A model generated the notes under the pieces. It was given only the letters and a program-made list of their open reading frames with translations. It ran no database searches and was not told the origin of the DNA. A stretch of 64,000 nucleotides of DNA from Coix lacryma-jobi var. lacryma-jobi. Its lineage: Eukaryota > Streptophyta > Magnoliopsida > Poales > Poaceae. Numbering within the stretch: position 1 is the stretch's first letter; every line of letters starts with the position of its first letter. The stretch is from positions 930,001 through 994,000 of the forward strand of contig VDCT01000088.1 of assembly GCA_009763385.1 (NCBI GenBank). Direction: 5' to 3'. A program made the position numbers and the translations under genes. Below, in pieces: positions 1 through 10,105 of the stretch.

Positions 1-528
1 AGGTACCTTCGTTTCACACCTGAGTTCGGGATTTGGTATTCAGCTTCCTCCACCCTCTCCCTTTGCGGTTATTCTGATGCCGATTTTGCTGGTTGTCGCA
101 TTGAGCGCAAGTCCACTTCTGGGACTTGCTAATTTATTGGTTCTTCTCTTGTATCGTGGTCTTCTCGCAAGCAGTCTAGTGTCGCCCAGTCTACCACGGA
201 GGCTGAGTATGTCGCTGCGGCTAGCTGCTGTTCCCAGTTGCTTTGGATGATGACCACTTTGCGTGATTTTGGTCTGAGCTTTACTCGTGTTCCCTTGCTT
301 TGTGACAGCACGAGTGCGATTAGCGTTGCTAAGAACCCCGTGCTTCACTCAAAGACCAAACACATTGATGTGCGCTTTCATTTTCTGCGAGACCACTATG
401 AGAAGGGTGATATCGACCTTCGCCATGTCGGTACTCATCATCAGTTGGCTGATATTCTCCCCAAGCCATTGGCCGAATCAACCTTTAATCGATTGAGGGG
501 TGAGCTTGGTGTGTGTTTCCCCTTTTAG
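1..528 (+). pseudogene. pol: Copia pol C-terminus (RNase H), element A
   Basis: The frame starting at base 1 reads through the RNase H domain, with the motifs YSDADFAGC (first catalytic Asp) and TTEAEYVAAASC, the DSTSAI stretch, and the conserved end LRGELGVCFPF. An in-frame TAA at 130-132 replaces the Gln codon found in D and F, so the copy is dead. The natural stop is TAG at 526-528. RNase H would degrade the RNA template during reverse transcription inside the virus-like particle. The 5' part lies off the window. The fold and family are clear from near-identical copies in D, E and F. Confidence 0.92.
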
Positions 529-541
529 ATGGGGGAAACAT
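514..541 (+). other. Hairpin enclosing the pol stop codon, with an internal purine tract (A)
   Basis: GTTTCCCC (515-522) is an exact inverted partner of GGGGAAAC (532-539), and the TAG stop lies in the loop. The 3' arm, ATGGGGGAAA, resembles a polypurine tract. The same structure occurs in D, E and F at the same place. Sireviruses are known to have more than one polypurine tract, so the arm may be an internal plus-strand priming site; that is an inference. Confidence 0.6.
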
Positions 542-2150
542 TTTGGATCTTGTATCATAGACTGACTATTTTTCGTTTGTCTTGTTTTCTTGTCTTCTTT
601 GTCTTTAGCATTTTCAGCATACGCTTCTACATTCTGAGCTTCATGTATATAATCTTTAGAATGTAACTATGCTCTGTTTAGAATGCTTTGATGCTATATG
701 TTGTTGCTAGTAGCTTATGCTCTTTCTGATCACTAATACATGTTTTGAGCTGAGCTATTTTTGAATGGTGAACCTGCTTAACAAACATAAAACTTGAAAA
801 TGTTCACCATTGAGATATGCAACTAGCATGCGTAGGATGTGTTGAATACACTCGTGCTTTTCATATATGCTAGGTTGCTATGTTTCTAGTTCATAGTCTG
901 TCACTTGCTTGGTCTGTTCATATTCTGTCAATAAAATCTGAACCAAGTTTTAAGTGAATTGAAAAAGATCGAGATGGGATTGCTTGTCAACACATCACAG
1001 TTTCGAGACTGTTTCTCATTGCACTTTGAGTTAAACTTGAGCTGTGTAGTGTATGACCGAAACTGTTGCTTTAAGCTTCTGATTGCTTCTGCATAGGCTT
1101 CACACAGTTGAAAAGTTAGGCTATGACAAGCTTTCAACCTCTCGCAATCACATGCTAAATTCTGAACTTGTGTAATCTTTACTGCTGCAACTCCAATAAA
1201 ATTTGGATACACAAGTCTATGCTTCATTCTATAGCATGATGGTTGAACTTTGCTAGGGGTAGTTCACCTTGTATACATGATTAGCACTTGTCTGTTTTCC
1301 TATCTATACATGTTTTGTGCTATTCTGATGGTGAATACCTTTTTGGCTAAAAACTGCTCATATGTTCATATTTCATATTTGGTGATCAGTTTGAGCCTTC
1401 CCTAGCTTGTATGCTTTCTAGTGAGTCGTTGGAGCTATACTGTTTAGAGCATCCTTGCATTCTCTTGACTATATTCCTGAAGCTGCTAACTTGCATTTTG
1501 ACTCATATGCATTTTGGAAGGGGGAGAACCTCTCTTGTTGGCACTTTTGATGGTGCATTTTCTGAGGGGCAGAAAATTGCTTTCGGTTCCTTTTTGCTTG
1601 ATGGTGCATTTTCAACTAAGGGGGAGAAAATTTGGACAAATCATGCCTCCCATGTTGGCGGTTGTGTGCACTATGCAAGGGGGAGTTTGCTCGTGCTGAA
1701 CCTTTGCTGAACTTTTGAAATTTCCAATTGGTTCGAAGCGCTTTGCTAGTTGTGTTGAGCCTTTGCCTCTTTCTTGAGGGACTAGCAGTCGCATCTTTGC
1801 TTTAGTTGGGTTCAGTTGGTTTTGGGTTTTTCAGTTGATGTCCAGCTTTCTGCTAGTTGTGTTGAGCCTCTGTGCCTCTGTCTTGAGGGACTAGCTTTTT
1901 GCTTTGATTTTTCAATTGGTATCCGCTAGCGGTGTTGAGCCTATTCTACCTCTTCTTGAGGGCTAGCTTTGCTTTGCTTGGTTGCGTCGAGCCATTGCCC
2001 ATGTCTTTGGGAACCAAGTTGTTCTGCTCTTTCCACTTGACCTTCTTCAGCTTTGCTATGCTTTTGGGTCATTTGGTCGAGTTCTCTCTTCTCCTTCTTC
2101 CTCCTTCTATTTCCATTAGGATTTGTGTTGGTAGTTGACAATGCACTCAT
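529..2150 (+). other. Noncoding region between pol and 3' LTR, element A
   Basis: This is 1.6 kb without a convincing reading frame. It aligns by eye with 30113-31633 (E), 35737-37394 (D), the reverse strand of 42081-43586 (F), and more loosely with 60240-62663 (G). Conserved blocks include GATCGAGATGGGATTGC near 967 and short AGGGGGAGAA-like purine tracts near 1520-1690. The ORFs found here do not line up between copies, so I do not support an envelope-like gene. The conserved sequence without conserved frames suggests an RNA function, which is unproven. Confidence 0.6.
1745..2018 (+). repeat. Array of four related stem-loops upstream of the PPT (A)
   Basis: There are three hairpins with GCTAG...CTAGC ends at 1745-1786, 1852-1895 and 1925-1967. 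Each carries GTGTTGAGCC on the left and CTTGAGGG on the right. A fourth, at 1977-2018, has CTTGGTT...AACCAAG ends around CGAGCC...TTGGG. The units are diverged duplicates of one another. PBS-like ATTGGTATC or ATTGGTTC precedes several of them. The same array is in D, E, F and G. Confidence 0.65.
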
Positions 2151-2162
2151 CAAGGGAGAGAT
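2151..2162 (+). other. Polypurine tract, element A
   Basis: CAAGGGAGAGAT lies immediately 5' of the LTR start TGTGGATAC. The D, E, F and G copies read CAAGGGGGAGAT, so this tract carries one change. It would prime plus-strand DNA synthesis. Confidence 0.8.
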
Positions 2163-2551
2163 TGTGGATACATGGGTGTATGCCGAGTCTCTGAGTGATG
2201 AGTGATTGTCAACTGGATAATGCGCATGTTCTTTGGCTTGTGTTGTGCAGGTGTCGAGCACAGAGACAGTGATCAGAGGCAAGGTGAAGGTCAAGTAGAG
2301 ACGTGCCATGCCGATGGACCGAGAGTGGCGAAGGGCGGACGTGAGGCTTCGACTGAGGGACCGGTGGCTCGAGGATTAGCTGTGGTGGCTGGCAGCCTGG
2401 GACAGCGACGAGCGAAGACTTGCGGGCACGGTGTTCCTTGGGTCGTGGACCTAAGGACACGTGTCAGTGGACGGGGTGCACGGGTGGTGCATCTCCTCTA
2501 CAGCTTCGGTTTGGTGGTAGAGCTAGAGAAAAACCATTGGGTGGACGGTTT

Positions 2552-2774
2552 CCAGGTTTGGGCCTCAAAACCTGGGCGCTGATGGTTTCCGAGTTTGGCC
2601 ACAAAACTCGGGCTGAGGACAGTTTCCAGGTTTGGGCCTCAAAACCTGGGTGCTGTGGGTTTGCTGAGTTTGGGCCACAAAACTCAGGCTACATGGGCTG
2701 GTTTCCCGGTTTGGGCCTCGAAACCGAGGGTTGGCTGTGAAGGCTGGTTTCCTGGTTTGGGCCACAAAACCAGG
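2552..2774 (+). repeat. Hairpin array in LTR A
   Basis: This is a tandem set of short perfect or near-perfect inverted repeats with a common loop, GGGCCTCA or GGCCACA, between TTT and AAA. The outer arms differ from unit to unit: CCAGG/CCTGG, CCGAG/CTCGG, GCTGAG/CTCAG, CCCGG/CCGAG (imperfect) and CCTGG/CCAGG. Other copies of this LTR hold five to seven such units. Confidence 0.85.
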
Positions 2775-3575
2775 GGTGCGACATCCGGGAAAAAGGACAG
2801 CAGAGCGGCGGCGGCACGTGGCGAGAATCGGGAGGTTGCGTCGAAGCAACGCTATGAGTTGTGCGGGCATGGCCGTCGTATCCACCTACCACCGAGTTGG
2901 TCCAGAATAACCTTAGGGTTTAGCTGGTTCGCTCTGTAAGTAGTTAGGGGTAGAGTGGGAATTAGGAATAGTTAGAATTAGGATAAGTAGGGGGAGACAC
3001 CCACCTCCCCATCTATCTCAGTCATTTGCTCTTTGCTTCTAGGGTTTATTGCTCTCCCAATCCCCTACTGTAGCTAGCTGAGATCCGCAGAGAATCATAC
3101 CTCTGTGTACTGGAGATTTTGAGAAAGTGAGGCCGTAACCTCACTGTTGTAGCGTGTGGTAGCCGCACGGTTGCAGATCGATGTGTTGATTCGCGTTTTG
3201 TTCGTGTTCTTCGCGTTCGTCGTTTCTCCGCGATTTTCCCGTCACTCGATCTCTCTCCCTACTGTGTCTTTGCGAAATCCGTTTGAATCAACTTGTTCGT
3301 TTTTGAATGGAGATTATTTCCACCGAAGGAATTCATCTAACTCCTCACGAACAAGTAGATCGGGTTGATTTCGTTTTTGTGGCGCTTTTTCGTTCTTGAT
3401 CTTCCCCTTTCGATTTCCCAGTGATTGAATCGATTGGAGCGGATGATTTCTTGGGGATAGTCTCCTAACTACCCCGTGATCATCTTCTCCAAGTTTGGGA
3501 ACGTGGGATTTTGATTTGGATCGAATTTGGTGAGATTTGGAGAGGAGGCGACTGAAATTGCCCTCTCTGCTCGTT

Positions 3576-3924
3576 GGCGGACAGTCCGCGGTTTTGACCG
3601 GCGGACAGTCCGCGCATCGGGATAGAGCCAGGTCAGTGGCTGCGGGTCTCGGTCGCGTTACTGTTCCTTGACCGGCGGACAGTCCGCCGAAGGAACTCGC
3701 GGACAGTCCGGGAGTCGTCCAGGGACTGTTCAGCAACCTTGCTGCTTTGGTATTTGACCGGCGGACAGTCCGCCGTTGGTTTTCGCGGACATTCCGGGAA
3801 CTGTCCAGGGAACTTCAGCAGCACTGCGGTTTTGCTCGTTTGGCCGGCGGACAGCCCGCGACCTGATCCCGGATAGTCTGCCACTGGGCAGACAGTCCGC
3901 GACCGTACTGCCGGACAGTCCGGG
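3576..3924 (+). repeat. GCGGACAGTCCGC motif array in LTR A
   Basis: About ten copies of the odd-length palindrome GCGGACAGTCCGC, or one-arm variants such as GCGGACAGTCCGGG, are spread over 350 bp, often preceded by TTGACCG. F and S carry the same type. D and E carry GACCGGACGC copies at the equivalent place, between similar flanks. Confidence 0.85.
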
Positions 3925-4345
3925 ACTTGGCTGTAGCTTCCGGTTTAGTGCGTTAGCTCTCCCGGCTTCCTCGCTTGGTTTTCGGAATTCTCGTTTGGCC
4001 CTGTAGTTGACCAAGGAACCTCTCTAGGTATCTTTGCTACTTGTTAGCATTGGTATTTGGGGATTTCTCGACGTAGCTGTCTATCTACGTATGGGACTTG
4101 GTTTTTGAGGGTCGAACTTGATCCGTTGCTTTTGCCGTTTGGTTTGCTATCGCTTTGTGGTGCCTCGCTGTGATCCTAGGGCTCATCCACCCTCTTCCAA
4201 GGGTCGTGGGCATCACAGTTTCGATTGAAGCTTTCAGGGGTAGATTTTGGGGACAATAGGCCAAAGTTTCGAGAGAAATTTTTGAGCTCCCATTCACCCC
4301 CCCCCCCACCTCTGGTCGCCTTGCTATGGCTTTCTCGGTCCTTCA

Positions 4346-4873
4346 ACACCTATGACCGGTGAAATGAAATGCCCTACAAGTATACCTTTGCCTTGCGCAT
4401 TCCATTCCATCTCCTTCGGTGTTGATGCAACACATGCACCAACCTATCATCAAATGATATGATCCACTTCATATCATCACATGGCCTCCATGGTCCATTG
4501 ATCTTGGCATTACTTGCTCTTCACCATTGATTCGGTCCTTCGGCGCCAAGTCTTGCTTAAGCCTCCCGACACTCGGTACCAACGGCTTCAAAGCCTCCAA
4601 CTTGCCCTTCACCTTCGCAACCGGTCCATCAAACCAAGTCTTGCCTTGATCTTCACCATCTTAGCCACATGACCACATGTCATGTTTCATGTGCATTAAG
4701 CTCCTTCTTCACATGTGTGAGCCTTGCAACATCCTCCAAGCCATTTCACCTCTATGGCATATGTTGCTCACACATGATCACCTGTGGACTAATCACCTGT
4801 GTAATTCACTTCAAACACATATTAGTCCACCTAAGTTGTCACTCAATTACCAAAACCAAACAAGGACCTTTCA
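4346..4873 (-). mobile_element. 3' LTR fragment of element C
   Basis: Bases 4348-4873 repeat 11917-12442 almost exactly. On the minus strand the LTR begins TGAAAGGTCCTTG directly after a purine tract. The fragment stops where element A joins it. Small ORFs here (4669-4896) recur in the other LTR copy and are part of the repeat, not genes. Confidence 0.9.
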
Positions 4874-4889
4874 ATCTCCCCCTTTTTGG
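4874..4889 (-). other. Polypurine tract, element C
   Basis: Read on the minus strand this is CCAAAAAGGGGGAGAT, immediately before the LTR start TGAAAGG. It resembles the tract of the D/E family. Confidence 0.8.
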
Positions 4890-7800
4890 TAATTGATGAC
4901 AACTCTACAAAGATATGGAAATTAAGCTTATTCCAAGCTAGCACTTTACAAGAATGTAAATTGCTAACTTGGTTTGGATGCATGTTGCTTGCCCAAGCTA
5001 TTTTACCATGCGTAAAGGATTTTGGACAAGTATCACAAACCGAAATGGTAGTATTAGCTCCCCCTACATATGTGCTCGAGTGTTTGGAAATGAGGCTTGC
5101 ACATATGCATAGATAAGAAATGTGGGAGAGTAATTACTACCAAAAGGTGCTAAGGTGTATAGAATAACCTTTGAAGCGTGTTATCGATGAAGTTTTATAC
5201 TTGTACACCTTCCTTAGCACCAAAGAGTAGCTAGACATCATAAAAACTAGAAAACCCCGTGAGATCAACATTAATAGCAAGGGTCTAGTTTTGCATGAAA
5301 AGCACAAGTCTAGCTATCAACCTATGCATGCTAGTTATCAAATCATCAATTAAATCTTATAACTAGCATACACCACACAAGCATGCATATAAAATTTTAA
5401 AACTTATGCAAAGCAAGCAAGCACATGATTATGCACATATCAAATGCAACAACCAAGTTCATGAGCTTGCTCCCCCTACTTGTGTGCTCTCTTTGTCCAA
5501 GAATTTTGATCCTTTGCATTATCCAATCTTGCTCCCTCTTGATCCATGTCCATTTTGTTTTCTCCTTCTTTGTCCTTGACATATCTTTACCACATCTCCC
5601 CCAATCATATCATATCTTTGGCACTTTCTCCCCCTTTGTCATCAATAACCATAAAAGGCATGCTTTACTTGATACAAAGGGTTGCACTAGGGTAGATGGT
5701 TCACACTTGAGTCTTCATTTTTTATGGACACCACCATATGTGTTGGAATGACACCATGTGTAGGATCTTTGACCTTGATACCAATAGGTGGGGCTCCTCC
5801 CCTATGTCATAGCATGGGTCATCCAATTGATAAGCTTGAGCTTTTGTTGGTGAGGGATGCTTTGCTTGATTTGATCACTTAAAGTTGAGGATCACTTGAA
5901 GTCTTGTAGGATACCACTTGTGATCTTGATCTAGACACCACTTGGTAAATATCACTTGAAAGATCATATACCATTTTGAATAGATACCATGTGAAGAGAT
6001 GATGAGTCTAGATACCACTTGAATGATAGATTACACTTGATATCCATTTGCATTATTATCTTTTTCTTGAACTCTTGTCATGAGCCTCTCATTTGTGACT
6101 TGAACTATTAAACTTGCACAAGATATCTAACTCGGTTTGCTCTAGAGTAAGCTTCTTCACACATCTCTCGATGGTTATCTTACTCACGTTGAATTAGACA
6201 CTTGAATGCTCATCTCTTAGATCAAGTACTTGGGTTCACTAGCTCATGAACAAACTCACATACTAACCACTAGATCATATAATCAATTAAGCAATAGTGG
6301 TAGGCTATGAATTTTAAATATTTCATTTGTTACGCATGATCCTATTGAGCATGTACTATATGCACTAACAGCATACTAGTAACAGATGAAATGATCATGC
6401 ACATTAAAATAATACCTTTGCTATCTTGGAGTAGAGGATAGTCATTTGATTCCAATTAAGCTCCAAATAGCAATGTGAAGTCCATGGTGAAGACCAATAG
6501 ATACCAATTAATAGAACAAATCTTCACCCATATGAACAAGTGCACTAGCTCAATGTTGTGGTTGGCTTGCTTCTTCATTTGATTATAGCTTGCATGTGAA
6601 TACCACTTGAGTTGCCAAGATTCGCTCTCTTTTGCTTGCTCTCTAGATCAACCCTTTTGATTTCATCAACTAAGCATCTCCAATGACACTTTAGATCACC
6701 ACTTCCATGTTAGCCTTCCAAGCCTTGCTTGGTTAACCTACAAAGGCGGCAAGCCCCTACAAAAGGGAGAAGTGACCTCTCTCCAAAGAATCATCCTTGA
6801 TACTCACTTGAATTGACTTTGTTTGATTGATCCATTTGAACTCTTCTTGAAATGTAACTTTGAATTCATCTTTGAGTCCTTTTCTTTCTTCCAAATGATC
6901 TTCAATTTGATACTAGAACTTGATCTTTATCTTCATCTTGATGTTGGTCTTGATCTTCAATTTGAGTACCAAATGTGTGCCAAATACACTTCCCAATCAA
7001 ATGAACTTGTACTCATATTTGTCATACTTCTAGCTCATCTCAAAACCAAACATAGGTCTCTCAACCACTTATAAACATGATTCCAACTTGAGGGCCTTTC
7101 AATCAAAGTGACTCGAGATCAATCCAATATTTGTCACTTTTATGGCAGATTCTGTCTTTCTCAAAGAAACATGCATATCTCCAAAAATATAAGTCCAATG
7201 ACCATGAAATTTGGTCGAGATGTGCTTCTATAAGTGTTCTAGCAGCCATAAAAATTTGATATTTATTGGCTTTCTAGATTGCTACCAGATTTCAATTCTT
7301 TCACTTGCTGTCCATACTGAAAACTGCTGCACTAGAGTTGACAAGATCCACTACCACATGGAGTTTCACTTATCCAATGAATTCCAATTTTCTACAGAAA
7401 CTAATACTATAAGTGTAGAGCATGCACACCAAATTTCAAGCCAATTAGACTAGATTTGATCATCCAAACATGGCTTTCTTCTCAGATAGCTCAGATTTCA
7501 GATTTTGGACAGATTTGAGCAATTGAGCTATACTCTACCAATTCGAATCAAACTTGAGATAAACTTGCTTGAACATCAACACAAGACATATATCCATGAA
7601 AATTCACTTACTAAAGGTCATCTTGTGAATATATCCAATCAAACTAACTCAATCTTGATTACTAAGCAATATATCCATTCAATCATCTTAAGCAACATAT
7701 GCATATATATCCAATTCAATCATCTCATATGCACCCAAAAGAATATGATCAACTCGAGATATACCTTGGTAGCTCATGATTATCAAATAGCAAGCTTCTT

Positions 7801-8008
7801 CATCTACCATTTGCAAGCCATCAAATATTTAAAATCAACCACCACAACTTGATCTATACACTTGTATGTTATAGCACTTCGACTTCACTTCACTTGACTT
7901 GGCATTGGGTTTGGATGTGCACTAAGATTCTTTACTTGACTCAATCATATAATAACCATCATTAATCCACTTGAATCAAGCCTCCAATGCCATGGTACCT
8001 ACACACAT
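4890..8008 (-). other. Internal noncoding region of element C
   Basis: This is 3.1 kb downstream of gag in the orientation of C. It is AT-rich with many CTTGAT/CACTTGA-like words and further short purine tracts (reverse of TCTCCCCCTT-like words near 5465-5480, 5600 and 5625). No frame resembles pol. Where a complete element would carry pol, C has only this sequence. Confidence 0.55.
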
Positions 8009-10054
8009 TCATCCACTAGTTGATGGTACCCAAACTTGTTTGGGTCCTCTCAAGTAAGGTGCAATATACTTTGGCATAGCCTTAGTATGAGTAGCGGGAT
8101 GAGTTGCAATAGTAGCCTTAGAGGTACCATTTTCATCCTTTCTAAGCACAATATTATCATCAATTGAAATAGGCTTAGAAATTTTACCTAGGGGACATGA
8201 ATTTTCCATGTGTCCCCTTTCCCGACATGAGTAGCAAACTCTCTTTGATTGGGCCTTCTCTTCCTTGCTTATTTGTTGCTTCTCATTGCCTTGCCTCTCA
8301 TGAGTTGCTTGAGCATTCTTCTCAAGCTTGGTAGGACACTTCGAGGCAAAGTGTCCCATATCACCACACTTGTAGCACTTGATGTGAGCCAAAAATTTCT
8401 TCTCATCTTGATTCTTGCTCATCATCATCTTGGCATCTTGGATATGAATTGGATGCCTTGCTCTTCCACCCCTTCTTGTTTTCTTCTTCATCATCATCAA
8501 GTCACCACCATCACGGTTGATCTTGACTTGATCTTGGGGCTTCTCTTTTTGCTCAACTTGTGGCTTTGGTTGAGGCTCTTCTTGTTGCTTCACCAATTGC
8601 TTGGTTGGGCACATAGAGGTGAGATGTCCCCTAGTGCGGCACTTGAAGCACTTGACATGCTTGAGTCTCTCTTCTTCCTTCTTCAACTTGAGCTTCTCCT
8701 TGTTGGGGCAAGTATTTGCAAGATGTCCCATCTCATGGCACCGATAGCACATGAAATGAGATAGCTTCTCTTGTTCTTGCTTCTTCATCTCTCTTTCATA
8801 CTTCTTCTTTCCCCATCTTTTGCCTTTGATCTTACTCTTGTTGAAGCCAATGCCACTCTTGTCACCATAGCTCTTTTGATTCTTCAACATGTGCTCAAAG
8901 GTGACTTTGGAGTTGTAGCACCTCTCTAACTTGTTGCTCAAATTCTTCACTTCATTTTTGAGCTCATTGTTCTCCTTCAAAATGTTAGTCTCACAAGACA
9001 TATAAGTAGAACAAGCATCTATATGTGAAGAACATGACATAGATAATAAATCTTCACAAGAGGTGGATACATGCTTCTTCTCTACATCACATGGGTTAGC
9101 ACAAATATGTGATTGATCATTTGACCCAGATGATGAGCTCTCACTAGTTTTAGTTTGTTCATTAGAAAGCTTTTTAGTGAGAAAAGCATGGTCTTGTACC
9201 AAGTTGTCATGAGCAACACTAAGTTCCTCATGAGTCAATTTAAGCTCATCATGTGAACAAGTAGTAACATAAAGTAGATGCTTTTGTTGTTCACATGCAT
9301 TCTTTAGAAATGAGTTTTCTTTTGTCAATTTCATTGTTTTAGCCATCTCATTTTCTAAAGCCTTAGTGAGTCTACATACAAGCTCAAAATTTGGATCGTC
9401 ACAATCAACTACCACATTAGCAATTGATACCTTAGTGTCACCATGTGACATGAAGCAATGTGGTGTATTAGAAGAGCTTGAAGAGACATCACTCTCATAG
9501 CCGTCATCATCATCATCATCAAGTGTGCATGGAATGGCGTCATCATTTGCACCACTTGAGCTTCGGCTATGGTCACCATCATCTTTGTCAAGTGATCTTG
9601 TGGATTGATCATCGTCATCATCACTTGACCATGAGGTGGAGCAATCCTTCACAACCACCATGTTGCGGTCATGCTCAACATCCTCATGTACCATCTCTAG
9701 GTGATCCTCCTCCTTGAATTTGCCATCATCCCAAATAGAGAAATCACCATAGAGATATTTGAGTGCCATCCACATATCATGGGCACTCACCGAAGTCATC
9801 ACCCTGCCAAAAATCTCATCTTGCAAAGCATTTGTTAGAAAACAATGGGCTTGTGCATCGAGTGTTAGGCAATCCTCTTGCGCTTGGGTTAGATTACTCT
9901 CATCCAAGACATGAGTAAAACCAACAACAATGATCCACCAAAACTACGGACCAAAAGCACGGAAATGATCAAGCATATGAAGTTTCCATCGTGCATAGTG
10001 AGTGCCATCAAAAATATGTGTGTCACACTCAACATCTAGCCAACTAGTCGCCAT
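8009..10054 (-). pseudogene. gag: Gag of element C with four CCHC zinc knuckles; one nonsense codon
   Basis: I start at the ATG at 10054-10052, which opens MATSWLDVEC and FDGTHYARWK, the typical copia Gag (UBN2-like) N-terminus. An in-frame TAG at 9944-9946 interrupts codon 37; after it the frame is open for over 630 codons. Then come an acidic D/S-rich part, coiled-coil-like stretches (KALENEMAKTMKLTKENSFL), and four CX2CX4HX4C knuckles near residues 435, 468, 559 and 606, separated by Lys/Glu-rich linkers. The end, GPKQVWVP, is the kind of sequence that normally precedes protease, but here a stop follows. Gag packages RNA in virus-like particles. Four knuckles is more than the one or two seen in D/E. 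Confidence 0.85.
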
Positions 10055-10091
10055 CCTCTCGGGTCGGTGAAGACCACAAATGAGAGACCTA

Positions 10092-10103
10092 GCTTTGATA
10101 CCA
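10092..10103 (-). other. Primer-binding site, element C
   Basis: On the minus strand this reads TGGTATCAAAGC, two bases inside the LTR end. It matches the initiator methionine tRNA 3' end (TGGTATCAGAGC) with one mismatch. Confidence 0.85.
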
Positions 10104-10105
10104 CT

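Larger units (their letters stand above)
1..4345 (+). mobile_element. Element A: 3' part of a Ty1/copia (Sirevirus-type) LTR retrotransposon
   Basis: This is the right-hand part of a plus-strand element that begins beyond the left window edge. In order it holds the end of pol (RNase H), about 1.6 kb of noncoding sequence with stem-loops, a polypurine tract and a complete 3' LTR. The layout matches D, E and F elsewhere in the window. The right end, ...GGTCCTTCA, is followed at about 4346-4348 by sequence identical to the interior of the C LTR at 11917 onward, so A most likely inserted into the left LTR of C. The target-site duplication cannot be tested because the left end of A is outside the window. 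Membership in the Sirevirus lineage is inferred from the related full elements D and E. Confidence 0.9.
2163..4345 (+). mobile_element. 3' LTR of element A (2183 bp)
   Basis: It starts TGTGGATACATGGG after the polypurine tract and ends GGTCCTTCA. The first half is the 'I' type (it contains GTGATCAGAGGCAAGG and AGTAGTTAGGGGTAGAGTGG) as in D. The second half is the 'a' type, with an array of GCGGACAGTCCGC motifs, as in F and S. This makes A a I-a combination. A run of 10 or more C residues lies near 4297 in a conserved ATTCACCCC...CTCTGGTCG block close to the 3' end. Confidence 0.92.

Noticed and set aside
1411..2138. Possible envelope-like ORF between pol and LTR (also 36467-37382 and 61091-61788)
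   Set aside because: Sireviruses can have such an ORF, but the frames here are short and do not align among A, D, E, F and G.
2202..2885. Frames in LTRs reading as repeats of 'FPGLGLKT' or 'VWASKPG'
   Set aside because: They are translations of the hairpin array and occur in every LTR copy on both strands.
4669..4896. Frame repeated at 12238-12447
   Set aside because: It is the same LTR sequence of element C present twice, not a duplicated gene.
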